A stretch of DNA of 64,000 nucleotides from Adiantum capillus-veneris. Taxonomy: Eukaryota; Streptophyta; Polypodiopsida; Polypodiales; Pteridaceae. The notes under the pieces were generated by a model. That model worked only from the letters and a program-made list of their open reading frames with translations, was not told where the DNA came from and did not search any database. A program made the position numbers and the translations under genes. The stretch lies in contig CM043951.1 of the NCBI GenBank assembly GCA_014529385.2, forward strand, positions 107,351,384-107,415,383. The letters run 5' to 3'. Shown piece after piece: positions 1 to 11,085 of this stretch; within the stretch, counting starts at the first letter, position 1; each line of letters opens with the position of its first letter.

Positions 1-19
1 CTCCCTCTCGCCTCACAAG

Positions 20-31
20 TGGTATCAGAGC
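20..31 (+). other. Primer-binding site of Copia element 1
   Basis: TGGTATCAGAGC is complementary to the 3' end of plant initiator methionine tRNA, the usual primer for Copia reverse transcription. It starts a few bases after the presumed end of the 5' LTR. Confidence 0.85.
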
Positions 32-1883
32 TATGGCGGCTTCTAGCTTCTCCGTGTGTACAAGAGCTTCTCGACAGCCTTAGATTTGTATTGGCTAAGG
101 TCTGTGGTCTATACAAGTCCCTATTCAATTGATAGTCTGCAGCGTGTTCGTGGAATTGCGACACTAAAGGTCAAAAAGTAGAAGGCAAAGTAAGAATAGC
201 GCTCCAGAGTGTCACAAGACCAACGCTAGAAAGTGGAAACTAAAGAGAAGATAGCGTTGCACTTTTTTAGCCAAAACAATATCGTTGGAAAATCGTTGGA
301 GTCATTTGAGCTTCCATTGTAGCTCTACAGAGAGAGACAGGAGGTACGCTACCGTAGAGTGATATAGAGAGCAGCAAGCGAGAGATTTAGACACACACAC
401 CTTCAACACGGCAAGGAAAAGGAGCAAAGCAAAGGAGAGCGAGAGTGTATGTACCCGCACGTGCACGCGTGCGCACACACACACACACACACACACCCCT
501 TTGGCATCAGAAGAGAGAGGGAAGCTCTCGACATCGGCAAGCGAAAGGAGAAGCAAGTGTAGAGAGTGAAGCAAGAGCCGGCTTTTGTCAGCATCAACAT
601 CTTCCTTAGCCGGACTCTCTCCTGCTATCGGCATCGAAGAGAGAGCAAAGGGGTTAATTTTGATACACACTCAGATCAGCTTGGCATCCCTACTTACATA
701 CACACTTTCGGATTCGCTCGACGGCAACTTCTCAGGTACTCTCGATTTCGGCATCGACTCTCATCGACATTGACTCGTCACTTTTCAACATTTCAACGTC
801 TTCAACATCAGCTTCGACAACTTTGACATCGTTTTACGGTATCAAAATCACTCTCTGATACAGAAAGAGATTGGATGTATGTTTTTGTGGATTGTTGATG
901 CATACACTCGTGGATATTGCCTGAGTCCACGATTTCCATCGCGAGACAGGCATTTGCTCAATTAGTGGGATATAGAGAGCACCTACTTTCTGTGCTAGCG
1001 GTCTCTCGAGAGATGCGATTTTCTGAGCACACTGCTCGAGGGAGTAGATTCGGCATCGCATCGACACTAGAGATGGAGGCATAGCATTTTGCATTGACAT
1101 TATAGGTCGAGTTTTCTACAGGTTTCAAAGGTTTATAGGTACATGTTGTAGTACTACTCGGTTTCAGTGGGAGTTACATATCAAATTTATGTGTTTTTAG
1201 ACAGCACATGCGTACGACTGTGAGCTCTTTTGAGAGCATATCCTAGCAGGGACTTTGTTTACTGCATGCAATAGTTCTTGGTACCTATTTACTCATGTAC
1301 GTTGAGTTGCGGTCACTGCCTATGTACATTGTTTGTGGAGCCAATTTGGCTTGATTTTTTGGCAGTTATCCGACCGTTTTTGAAACTCGGATCGGAAGAA
1401 CCCTTTTCGAAACTGTGGCTAGTCTTGAGTTTGCTTAGCCTTTGGAGGTTCGTTTGCGTAAGGTTTTCCTTAGCTAGGGTGTTCTTGAATGTTGAGATAA
1501 TTTTGGTGATATAGGTTGTTAGAGTACTTGTCTTTCGATATCCTCGCCATAGGTTATGTATCTGGTCGGACACTTTTGCTTTTGACGCCGAGTTAGCTGT
1601 CACACGACAATTTGTTTGAGCATTTTATGTCATTATTCTGTCAAGTGGTTGCTTTTGTCAGTTTATGATTTTATCATGTCGGGTTTGAGATTTTGCTCCT
1701 CGTACAAAGGAGACTTTGCTTTGTTTTTCCCTTCAGTCGACCATATGCGTTCTTGGTACACGACTGCTTACAGCCAGTGATTCTGATGCATTGTCTTGAG
1801 TTTCTGCTCTTGTTTTAGGGGAAACTCTGCTACAATTCTCCCAGACATTTTGCCATAAATTTTTGGTCACATTCTCTTGAGTT
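32..1883 (+). other. Long untranslated leader of Copia element 1
   Basis: About 1.85 kb separates the primer site from the gag start codon. No frame looks like protein. It contains a CA microsatellite at 474-497 preceded by alternating CG/CA sequence. Copia leaders are usually far shorter, so an old insertion may be hidden here, but I see no clear terminal repeats that define one. Confidence 0.5.
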
Positions 1884-2760
1884 ATGACTGCTTGTAGTAC
1901 TTTGAAAAGGAAAGACTACTACATAAAGAAGTTTGATGACACAAACTTTATGATTTGGAAGCAACATATGTTTGATGTCTTGGCTAACAAGGGTCTGGCA
2001 ATGCCATTGAAAGAGCGTAAAGAGAATGCTTACACTGATGATCAATGGAAAGAGTTGGATGCCCGCGCTATGGCCACGGTTAAATTACATCTTGACAAGA
2101 CTATATTCTTCACGATTATGGACAAGACTACAGTACCAGAGCTTTGGGACTATCTATGCATAACTTAGGATGGAAAAAGTGTTTCTAACAAAGTTTTCTT
2201 GATGAATAAACTTATGCGTTTGAATATGAAAGAAGGCAGCAATGTTAGTGCACACTTAAATGAGTTCAATGGCACTTTTCTCAGCTGACGTTGAATTTTG
2301 ATGATGAAATGAACGCCATTTTCTTGTTATGCTCTTTGCCTTCTTCAATACTGTGATTAGTAACTTCGCACCAAGCAGTAAACTGAAATTCAGTGATGTT
2401 ACTATTACATTCCTCACTGAGGAGATTGAATGTTAGTCTTTCGATAGCGGTGGGCATGGAGATGCATATATGGCAAGTGGCCATAATTGCCATAGGCAAA
2501 GAGGTGGACATAGTCGCAGCCGCGATCGTTCAGAGGACCGTAAGGATTGCCAGAATCGTAGCAAGAGTCGAGGTTGTGGCTTGAGAAATGTAGAATGCTA
2601 TCATTGCAGTAAGAGAGGCCATTTAAAGAAAGATTGTCAGAATCGTAGCAAGAGTCGAGGTTGTGGCTTGAGAAATGTAGAATGCTATCATTGCAGTAAG
2701 AGAGGCCATTTAAAGAAAGATTGTCGTGCTTTTCAGCATGAAAAATACAAAGCTTTTGTG
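1884..2760 (+). pseudogene. Copia element 1 gag, broken
   Basis: The ATG at 1884 opens a 94-codon frame with the gag N-terminal pattern seen in plant Copia elements (a D-x-x-N-F-x-x-W-K stretch near residue 20, then an alpha-helical gag domain). A TAG at about 2166 ends it. Recognisable gag coding continues beyond the stop and shifts frame before the zinc knuckles at 2608-2724, which read C-x2-C-x4-H-x4-C. The protein would have formed the virus-like particle and bound element RNA. It cannot be made intact from this copy. Confidence 0.75.
2551..2724 (+). repeat. In-frame 87-bp tandem duplication of the CCHC zinc knuckle
   Basis: Units 2551-2637 and 2638-2724 are identical. Each encodes 29 residues including one CYHCSKRGHLKKDC knuckle. 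The perfect match shows the duplication is much younger than the surrounding decay. Confidence 0.95.
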
Positions 2761-5613
2761 AAGTCTGACGCTTTAAAGAGCAGTGTAAAGATAGAGGAGA
2801 TCAATGTGACTGAATCTCCACCTCTAGATGTTGTTCTTGACGTGAAACAACCATCTGATGTGGTTGTTTTCACTGCCAATTTGAGTCCATATGTGTTATT
2901 GGCTCTTGATGAGTATTATCTGCGAAATTGGATCATGGATTCGGCTGCTATTTTCCATGTTACTTCTCATAGGGAATGGTTCTCTACATATACTGCTATG
3001 CATGGTTCAATCAAGCTTGGAGTTTTCTATCAGCTTAATATATGTTGTATGGGAGATGTTAAGTTATGTATGAAAAATGGGACTGAATTTATGCTCCATG
3101 GAGTAGACATGTTCCTAAACTTTCTAAGAGTGGTGTTCATTGGTTAGCTTGATGCTCTAGGCTATACTACTATGTTTGGCAAGTTCATAGCAATTGATTT
3201 GGACCTATGCCTCACAAATCTCTACGGGGAGCACTATATTTTCTCTCATTCATAGATGACTCTACTTGGAAGGTCTAGGTCTATCTCTTAAACGGGAAAG
3301 ACAAAGTGTTTGCTACATTCTACAAATTCTTAGCCACGGTTGAGAACCAATCTGGTAGAAAACTAAAAGCTTTTCGAACTAATATGGTGGAGAGTATGTC
3401 TCCACAAAGTTCAAGAATTTTTGTAGCAAACGAGGGATTCGATGATAGTTAACTACGAAGTACATACCTGCTGAGAATGGCATTGTTGAGCGTATGAATT
3501 GCATGATTCAAGAAAGAGTCACAAAACATTGTTATCTATGACAAATTTATCTCCTAAGTGTTGCGGAGAGACTGTTATGACAATTGTACACATCATCAAT
3601 AGATCTCCTAGTCCTCCGTTGAATCTCAAGATTCTGCAAGAGATGTGGACTGGCAAGAAGCCAAATTATGATAGATTATGTGTGTTTGGGTTTGAAGCAT
3701 TCTCATACATTCCCAAAGAACTTTGCAAGAAGCTAGATCCCAAGTCACACAAGTGCATCTTCATTGGTTATGGTGTAGATGGAGAGATGGGATATTGTCT
3801 CTGGCACCCGAAATCTAGAAAGGTTATTCGCAACTCACAAGTGATATTCAATGAGTTCAAAATTCATAGACGGTTTGTTAAAAAGACCGAATATCGAACA
3901 GTTAGATTTGAGGATGTAACCTCCACAAACCAACTCTGCTCTAGACAGAGTAGAATACAGCAGTCAAGTAGTGAGGAGATCTACACGTGTATCTCACGCA
4001 CCTGAGCGATTTGAGTCAGGATTGAACTATGTGTTAGTCACTAATTGCGATGAGTCCACTTGTTACAAAGAAGCTATTCAAATGGAAGATAGCGTGAAGT
4101 GGGAGCAAGCTATGCGATCTAAGTATAACTTGGTTTTAGCCAATGAGACTTTAAAATTGACAGAGTTACCAGAGGGTAAATAGACATTGCCTTGCAAATG
4201 GGCGTACAACGTACACAGCACAAGATCCCGAGCCTAAGTATAAGGCTAGATTGGTTGCTGAAGGCTAGCTGAAGAAAGGCATAGCTTTTAACGAGATTTT
4301 TGCTATAGTAGTCAAGAGGACTACACTACGTCTTGTGCTTGGTTTAGTAGCCATTGAGGACATGGAATTGGTCCAAATGGATGTAAAGACGTTGTTTCTT
4401 CAAGGGGATCTTGAAGAAGATGTCTACATGAAGTAGTTAGAAGGTTTTGTGATCAAGCCAGAGAAGCCAACAAGGGCAGAACTGGTGTGTAGGCTCAAGA
4501 AATCTTTGTATGGACTAAAGCAATGTTCAAGGGAGTGGTACATCAAGTTTGATAAGTACATTCAATCTCAAGGTTATGTACGGAGCTAAGAGGATCATTG
4601 CTTATACACAAGGAAGTTGAACGATGGTTCTCTCATCATCTGATCTTGTTATAGATGAAAAATCAAAAGATGAGATTGCACTGCTCAAGGATTCCTTAAG
4701 CAAGCAGTTTGCCATGAAAGATTTGGGCGATGCACATCATTTTCTTGGTATGCATATCAAGAGAGATCGTAAGCGTGGAATACTTGAATTATCATAGGAA
4801 GACTATAGTCACAAGGTCTTGCAACGTTTTAACATGCAAGAGGAGAAAGCATTGAGTACCCCAATGACTGCATATGAAAAACTAAGCAAGAATGATTACC
4901 CCAAATCGGATGCTAAAAAGGCAGAGATGAAGAAGGTGCCATGTTCTTTGGCAGTTGACAGTCTCATGTTTGCCATGGTTAGCACGCGACCATGGTCTCA
5001 TGTTTGCCATGGTAAGCACGCGACCAGATATTACATTTGCAGTGAGAGTTGTCAGCAAGTATATGGAAAATCTAGGCAGAAAGAAGTGAAGCATATCTTG
5101 AAATACATCAAGGGTTTAGCCAGTAAGTGCTTACGCTTTGGGAACAGTGATGTATCCATAGTTGGATACACTAATTCTATTTATGAGGATTGTGTGGATA
5201 CTAGGAGATCCACATCTAGCTACGTTTTCTTCTTTGTTGGAGGGGCGGTCTCTTGGAGATCATGTCTCCAAAATTTCAGTTCGTCTTCCACAACTGAGGT
5301 TGAGTATGTTGCAGTTTCCAGTGCCAACAAGGAAGCTGTATGGTTATCTCGTCTAGTAGGAGACCTTGGTATACACCCGACTTTAGTGTTACATCGTGAC
5401 AACCAGAGTGCGATTGTGTTAGCAAAGAACCCCATGTTTCATTCCAAGTCAAAACACATCGAAGTTAGGTATCATGTGATACGAGATATTTTGGCTAACA
5501 AACACATTGAGTTAGCTAAAGTTCACACGGATGAAAACTCTGTAGATGCTCTTACAAAGAACTTAACAATTGAGTGGTTCACACATTGCATTGAGATAAT
5601 GGGCATAGGGTGA
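2761..5613 (+). pseudogene. Copia element 1 pol remnant (protease, integrase, RT, RNase H)
   Basis: The protease active site is at about 2938-2949 and reads D-S-A-A instead of the usual D-S-G-A. Integrase pieces run from about 3200 to 4000, including the C-terminal segment with K-x-H-K-C-I-F-I-G-Y. RT pieces run from about 4180 to 4800, where the catalytic YVDD position (near 4655) is destroyed by a frameshift and replacement. RNase H occupies about 5050-5613 and retains the S-S-T-T-E-V-E-Y and H-R-D-N-Q-S-A motifs. Stops interrupt the RT at about 4181, 4436 and 4794. No enzyme from this copy could work. Confidence 0.8.
4962..5029 (+). repeat. 34-bp tandem duplication inside the Copia 1 RT/RNase H region
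   Basis: The sequence starting TCTCATGTTTGCCATGG at 4962 recurs at 4996, with one A/T difference between the units. Thirty-four is not a multiple of three, so the duplication itself shifts the pol frame. Confidence 0.85.
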
Positions 5614-5683
5614 AGCCTTATGATGCTTCACATTTGTACAGGTTTGTACTAACATAGGCCACTTGTTGGGCCACTATTGCCTT

Positions 5684-5695
5684 CAAGTGGGAGGT
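5684..5695 (+). other. Polypurine tract of Copia element 1
   Basis: A purine-rich CAAGTGGGAGGT lies directly before the TG that opens the 3' LTR. It is the usual plus-strand primer site. Confidence 0.7.
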
Positions 5696-5861
5696 TGTAA
5701 AGGTGTTGCAGGCCATACCATTCGGGCACCACCCATTAATAACTTTCACCTTATTCATTCTATAATACATTAAAGGATAAGGGACTGTGGACAATTTATC
5801 CACTCAGAGCTCCACCCACACTGCAACACTTCTGCTCTCGCACATGCTCTCGCTCGCCTCA
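5696..5861 (+). repeat. 3' LTR of Copia element 1 (about 166 bp)
   Basis: It starts TGTAAAGG after the polypurine tract and ends in CTCGCCTCA, matching the sequence just before the primer site at the window start. At about 166 bp this is short for a plant Copia LTR. Only the last dozen bases of the 5' LTR are in the window, so the exact end is uncertain by a few bases. Confidence 0.65.
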
Positions 5862-5966
5862 CCCGCCCACGACCACAACCAAAACCAACAGATGACTATG
5901 GATAGTAGATCAACCATCCAATTAGCGGCCTATGCACTAACACAGTTCTCAAGGAAATTGGCAAAT

Positions 5967-6203
5967 TGTTTGGCTAAGATTGTGAAGCCAAAATCAACGG
6001 CACGAGTTCGCTAGAGGACAAAGGTAAGCTTGAAGGATGACAGTACCAGTACTCAGTTAGCTACCTCGGTACACAAGAGGTCCGACCACAATTGTTATAA
6101 ATGTGGCATGACGCTTTGTTTGGCTAGATAGTTTGAAGCCAAAGTCAAAAGCAGGAACTCACAGATAGACAAAGACAAAGGCAAGCTCGAAAGAGATTAC
6201 AGT
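5967..6203 (+). repeat. Diverged 150-bp-offset direct duplication
   Basis: A block starting TGTTTGGCTA at 5967 recurs at 6117 with the same order of words (GAAGCCAAA, GACAAAG, CAAGCT/TAAGCT) and about one mismatch in five. No coding potential is evident. Confidence 0.55.
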
Positions 6204-6479
6204 AATAAAGATTTGACAGAGGAGATTGCCATGGCACATGTGGCGACGACCACAGTGGCCCTGACATCAGATTTCTAGTCAAAGGGTAGTTGTCCTCACT
6301 ACATTCAGCCAAAGAGAGGCTTGTGAGTGGCAGAGAGGTCTAAATAGTGCTCCTTATAATTAATTTCGACCCTTGTGTTGGAGTTCCAGTTATCGATGTT
6401 TGAACTTGTGGGTTGGAGTTCAAGGCACATGCATCTGGCACAGGGAACCAATCAGACGTATCTAAAACACTATGGATAA

Positions 6480-7020
6480 GTGCACTAATCCATTGTTTGT
6501 CCTATTATGGACATGAACCATATGGACTGAAATGGTGGGTATGGCATGGTCGAAAGTTGAGTTAAAATTTGGAAGGTTAGAGGACGTGGGAAATAAATCT
6601 TTAGTGATATAATGAGAAGATCTCTTATAAAATTGACAAAATGAACATTTTTCTAATTTTTTTGGATTAAAACCATTCTGTTCTCTCTCTAGTAGCTTCC
6701 GGTTTTTGTGCTAGTCATTCCCTCCCTATCTCTCTCTATTATACCATCTCTATCCTCTCTCCACTCCACCTTGCAAGTTGTATCTTTTCTTCAATGTCAC
6801 TTTTCCCTCCAAAAAGGCTCTTACAGTAGAGATTTGAAATTTCATTTCCCTCCTCAAGCTTGTTGCAACCTCCTCAATGGTAGCCACCACCATTGCTTTA
6901 TGAATCTCACTTCACACCTCTCTCTAATGCCATAGATCTACACCATAACCTACTCCTAGAGCTTCTCTTTTACTGGATTTAGTTTCCTCAATAGCTTCCC
7001 TGCTCCTTTCCCATTTAGCT
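6480..7020 (+). repeat. Dispersed repeat A, copy 1
   Basis: This block aligns by eye with 34138-34720 over about 500 bp: a GAAATGGTGGG start, a TTTAGT(A/G)ATAT block, a CTCTCTCTAGTGGCT-like block, GTGCTAGTCATT, and a pyrimidine-rich tail. Divergence is substantial, with several indels. No protein or terminal repeats were recognised, so the element class is unknown. Confidence 0.65.
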
Positions 7021-7079
7021 CTCTTGAGTGGATTCATTTCCTTCATAACTTCCCTACTCCTTCCCCATTTAGCCAACTT
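6973..7079 (+). repeat. 56-bp diverged tandem duplication
   Basis: Two units beginning TGGATT at 6973 and 7029 share a TTTCCT...CTTCCCT.CTCCTT block followed by CCATTTAGC. They lie at the right edge of dispersed repeat A. Confidence 0.6.
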
Positions 7080-8531
7080 GCAAGTGGAGGGACATAGAGG
7101 CGACATTGATCGTCTTTGTATACCTTCTAACCTTGCTTATTATGCAACTGAGAAGATAAGTATGCATTGACTAATCAAAAATTTCTTTGTGTAGGTGGTA
7201 CTACCTCCTTCCATGGAATCAATAGGTGCTCGATGACCTAAGAGTGTTATTGACTTTGTATCTTGTTTTATGCTTTTAACTAATAGGTTGTTCAAATGTG
7301 TGCATGATATATTTGTTTGTTCGATTTTTTCAGATATTTTTCCATTTGATTTTGTAGAGTGGGACCAGTAGAATCCTTCACAAGGATCTTTGAAGCTATC
7401 CATGTAGAACTTGGAAAATTGCTATATGTTGGTTATCTATATTCTAAGTTGCCTCACAAAACATTTTTTTTTCTAGCCATACTTATGTCACGCTTAAGTG
7501 AAATGGGTATGGCAATCTATCTTCCATTTCCTCACCAAGTATGGAGAGTCTAGAATCTCTTACACCTGAAAAAGCATTGATAGCAACAACCAAAAGGAGA
7601 ATTGAGGTGGATGTGCATGCAACCATGAATTGCACCTATGGGTCACACAAAGCAACAGTAACATGGTTTATGCATCTTCATGTGTTTTTGTATATCTTTC
7701 GATTGTTGAACATCCATAGGACTCTAACAATGTGGATTTGCAAAGGGGACAGTGCAATGAACGGTGTCCTTGCAGTTGGATGAGAAACCAAGGTGGTCAA
7801 CCACCAGGGAGATAACATTAAGTGATATGTAATTGGACAAAAGTTGGTGTTTAGATACTGTATTGCAAAGCAAATATTGCCAAGGGTCTTTCCCTACATA
7901 AGGTTGAGGTAAACATTAGGAGTATGGGAGGCACTTGACTCTGATATTACTGCTTGCAAAATTGTAGACCTTCAAATATTTCCACGATGATGCGGTGCAC
8001 GACATCTCTGAATAATGACTATAACCTCGACCATCTTTATGAGTATCTTATCCTAAAATATACATTACCCAAGTTGTACCTCTTTGTTGTCAATGACAAA
8101 TTTATTGCTTCCAAAAAAGAAAAAGCCTTTATTTTTTAGGGCATTGTGTTTCGGCGATGTATTATTGTAAAAGATTATAAGTGATACGAATCTCACTCTT
8201 AGTAGTGAATACGATGTTTTGTAATCTCTGTGCACATTTGTTTATTTTCAAATAAATTTGAAGCGTTTCATTTTCTCACAAGTTTAGGAGTGATAATGTT
8301 CAACTTGATTCGTTGCAAATGTTAACTAGTTCAAATGGTGTTTTGTATTGTTTTTTCTTGAGAATTTTTTTAATTTATACTCTTTAGTTATGTTTTAGGT
8401 ATTCTTTAACATTTTTAAAGTGACTTTGGGTAAATAAGTCACTTTGTAAATTTTATAGCTCATTTCTCACTTTCACAAAGCTCTAGCTCTAAGCTCTCTT
8501 CACATCTTCCTCGTAAACATGGCAACATTGT
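7080..8531 (+). other. Unassigned sequence
   Basis: Several short open frames occur (about 7359-7553, 7541-7783 and 7954-8139). None has a recognisable domain and their composition does not argue for coding. The stretch 8150-8460 is AT-rich. I see no terminal repeats or RNA genes. Confidence 0.4.
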
Positions 8532-8894
8532 GTGAGTCCACTCCTAGCACGGCTCAAAAAAGTTGTCCTTGCAGATCAAGCACATAACCTTGTGACATTG
8601 TTTGAGGGCTCTATTGACATTCACGCTATAGCCAACTTGCATGCAAAGGCCTTCCAAAACTTTCTTGACTACATGGAGGAGCATATGGCCGAATATGCAA
8701 TTGTGTTTAAGGGATGTGACACGGTGTGTATGTCGATGGATTTCCTCAAACACCTTTACTGTGCCAACAAGAACTTTCACTTTTGTCTTTTGAGGTTTGT
8801 CAAAGGGCTCACTGAAGGAGACTACAAGATAAAGGATGAGGATGACCTCATGGACTTGGGCATGGGGTGTATAGGCACCCAATTCATAGCTTAG
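8532..8894 (+). CDS. Open frame of about 120 codons, function not recognised
   Basis: The frame is open from 8532 but its first codon is GTG. The first in-frame ATG lies near residue 48. The product would be largely helical and acidic toward the end (a D-E-D-D-L-M-D segment). A more favourable ATG at 8520 is in another frame and stops quickly. The frame might be a fragment of a transposon protein or an exon remnant. No domain, homologue or promoter was recognised, so this is a weak call. Confidence 0.15.
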   Translation: MSPLLARLKKVVLADQAHNLVTLFEGSIDIHAIANLHAKAFQNFLDYMEEHMAEYAIVFKGCDTVCMSMDFLKHLYCANKNFHFCLLRFVKGLTEGDYKIKDEDDLMDLGMGCIGTQFIA

Positions 8895-9311
8895 GGCATG
8901 GTTCTAGCTTTTCTTGAGGGCATGGACAAGGGAATATAAAAAGAAAAGGCTAGCAAAAAGAAATGTGTAACCGTTATGGATGAGGAAAATCAAAATGTCA
9001 AAGAAGTTCATGAGCAGATAGAAGCATCTATGGCACTCGTTCTCTTAAAAAAGCCAGCTCTATTGAGGATAAAGATCTCCTAAGCTTAGGTCAAGGGGTG
9101 ACAAACCCTAAAGATATTGTAAAAACCCTTGGCATGAGGCGTGCCATTCATCCCATGACAACTAATGTAAAATGTAGAAAGACAAAAATTTCATGATATA
9201 AAATCAAACACAATAGAAATAAAATTGGTCTTTTGAATTATCTTTTGCATTCCATTTTGTACTATATATATATATATATATATATATTGTGCATTCTCTT
9301 TGTAAAACATC
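8895..9311 (+). other. Unassigned sequence with a TA microsatellite
   Basis: A (TA)n run occupies 9263-9287. Nothing else recognisable was seen. Confidence 0.5.
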
Positions 9312-9528
9312 AATTCTGGCCACGTGTGTCCACAATGGATTCCAGAGAAACTTCCAATTATTGAGTCACAGTTTGAGTGTCGATAGGAGACCGTCATGTA
9401 ATTTTTTTGTCAAAAGGGGCCACAAAGGGGGGCCAGACATAGTGTACGGGGGATCATCGGCACCCAAACTACGACCTCGCAGTCGGTAGTTTCTTCGGAA
9501 ACCATTGCGGACATGTGTGGCTAGAAAT
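9312..9528. mobile_element. Fold-back / MITE-like element
   Basis: The left end (TCTGGCCACGTGTGTCC, from 9315) and the reverse complement of the right end (TCTAGCCACACATGTCC, ending at 9525) align. The match continues imperfectly for about 75 bases on each arm. The whole unit is about 217 bp with a short spacer and encodes nothing. The symmetry shows in both strands, which read similar short peptides. No clear target-site duplication was found, so the superfamily is unknown. Confidence 0.7.
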
Positions 9529-9748
9529 AACGCACACCATACTTCATCATTTAAATTAAACAATTTGAAATACATAATTACAAATACTTTAGAATTTCAA
9601 ACAAACAATCGTGCAATTGCACAAATGAAGAAGTCAAATCATTGATACAATATGAAAAGATTCCAACTATCAAAAGAGTGGTAACAAGGGGAGATTCTTA
9701 TTTCTAAAGAGGAAACCCTTGTTTCTTAAGTTAATGGCTAGGGCTAAA

Positions 9749-10096
9749 TCACTGTTTTAGAGTAGCTCTCGTAGCATGCAGCGTACAAGATACGCCATTT
9801 TGAAACAACGATACTAGATTATCTTCAGAAGTGTCATGTAGGGCTGTTAGGGTAGTGTGTTGTATTTGTATAACCGAATCACTATAGTCATCCATTATTT
9901 TTATGGCCACTCCAGAGAAGGTCGATTTAAGGATGATGGGTTCAATGCTCTGATATTTTCTAATCTCTCTAAGAGCATTGTTCCCGGTCTCTATCTTTGT
10001 TTCTTTTGTGTTGTTATACTGGCGATGTTGGAGCTGGCTACTGAGCCAATTGAAGAGGGTCATTGTTGTACTTTTTCCTCCTCTCGTCTTGTGCAT
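9749..10096 (-). pseudogene. Histone H3 / CENH3-like pseudogene
   Basis: The minus-strand frame contains ALREIRKYQ (the conserved start of the H3 fold) near residue 41. H3-like helices 1 and 2 follow, ending with LVSLFQNGVSCTLHATRATL (compare the LVGLF...CAIHA.RVT pattern of H3). The loop between helix 1 and helix 2 is one residue longer than in canonical H3, and E-D precedes L-V-x-L-F; both are CENH3 traits. A stop follows shortly after, so the last helix is missing. An R-P-G-T codon block just upstream of ALREI is in another frame, which points to a one-base deletion. The residues before it (from the ATG at 10096) do not resemble an H3 tail in this frame. H3 ancestry is well supported by the motifs; CENH3 identity is likely but unproven. 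Confidence 0.7.
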
Positions 10097-10616
10097 GTTT
10101 CTCTTTAGGCATCAAATTCCTTTCTTCATTTTTGCACATTTGTTGGCACGTTGTGGAAACTTTGAAGGGTTCGAGCTCCCAATTGCACGTTGTTGGGCGA
10201 TTTGAGCCTTGTATTCTTCCACCTTCTTCTCAGCTTCTGCCCTTGCTTGGAAATTGGCAACTGAGGTGGGATCTCTCAGCCTCTGCCCTTTTCCACTCCT
10301 CCTCCTCCCTTTGCCTTCTCTCCTCCTCTTGCTTCTATTGTGCTTCTTTCTCTACCTCCTCTTTCTCCGCTTCTCCTCAATTCTCTTGTTTCGCTTGGCC
10401 TCTCATGCTTCAGATTTAGGATCACCTGATATGACTTTTTGAATCTTTTGGTTGATGCAAGGGCCAAACTTGCACGGTATAGTGTGATCAGTTGTTTAAG
10501 CAACAAGATGTGAGACAAATAGCGGTATCTTTGCATTAAGAAGAGGGCCTCGATATTCTTCTTTGATGGCCTTTGTTTCTTCTTTTGCTCTTTTTTCCCT
10601 TTATAGAGAAGAAAGG

Positions 10617-10617
<1 letters not shown>
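10097..10617 (-). other. Purine-rich stretch upstream of the H3-like pseudogene
   Basis: On the minus strand this reads as Lys/Arg/Glu-rich open segments, for example around 10200-10400, with interruptions. It could be simple-sequence DNA, or a relic of a long basic histone tail or another gene. I cannot decide from the sequence. Confidence 0.3.

Positions 10618-10680
<63 letters not shown>
10618..10680 (+). repeat. Poly-G homopolymer (63 bases)
   Basis: An uninterrupted run of G. Its length makes both sequencing/assembly error and strong G-quadruplex behaviour possible. Open frames crossing it are artefacts of poly-Gly or poly-Pro. Confidence 0.9.
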
Positions 10681-10681
<1 letters not shown>

Positions 10682-10740
10682 TTCTGTGGCAAAGGCATAT
10701 GGATGGCATGATTTAACGGACGGTGGATCATCGACAAAAA

Positions 10741-11085
10741 GGTTGCATGTAAGATATGAGTGCATGCTTGTGCGTACTCAAGAGAATCGCCTAGAACGTG
10801 GAATGAGAAATGAACTTCAAGTTATGAGTTTTGACTTATAAAGTACTTATTAAAAATTTAAACTAAAAAACTTAATGAAATTAAAAAAAAACTCAAAAAA
10901 GAATAACTTTGCATATTGAACTATTGATTGTGCTATGAAAGAATCATTTATTACCATACATGTTTACAATAGAGATGATAAATTTGACAAAAATTTATCA
11001 GTTTTTTACTCAACACCTGTCGGTTCGTTGCTTAGTTTTTAACCATCGATGGAGATGGGATATTTTGCACCTAAGGTATGATATG
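10741..11085 (+). repeat. Dispersed repeat B, copy 1
   Basis: This block aligns with 58262-58600. Shared blocks include ATGAACT.(C/G)AAGTTATGAGTTTT, a CATGTTTACAATAG block and GGTT(C/G)GTTGCTTAGTTTT. Divergence is moderate with indels. No coding or terminal repeats were recognised. Confidence 0.65.

Larger units (their letters stand above)
1..5861 (+). mobile_element. Degenerate Ty1/Copia LTR retrotransposon, left LTR cut off by window edge
   Basis: Read left to right, this stretch holds the end of a 5' LTR (about 1-16), a primer-binding site, a long leader, a gag frame, a double CCHC zinc knuckle, protease, integrase, reverse transcriptase and RNase H remnants, a polypurine tract and a 3' LTR. 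The order protease-integrase-RT-RNase H is diagnostic of Copia. The gag-pol frame is broken by many stops and frameshifts, so the copy is dead. The last ten bases before the primer site (CTCGCCTCAC) recur near 5852-5861, which supports the LTR pair. The wording of the protease and RT regions suggests the Tork/TNT1 side of Copia, but this is only an impression. Confidence 0.85.

Noticed and set aside
10276-10841. Poly-Gly and poly-Pro proteins across the G run
   Set aside because: They are translations of a homopolymer with no domain on either side.
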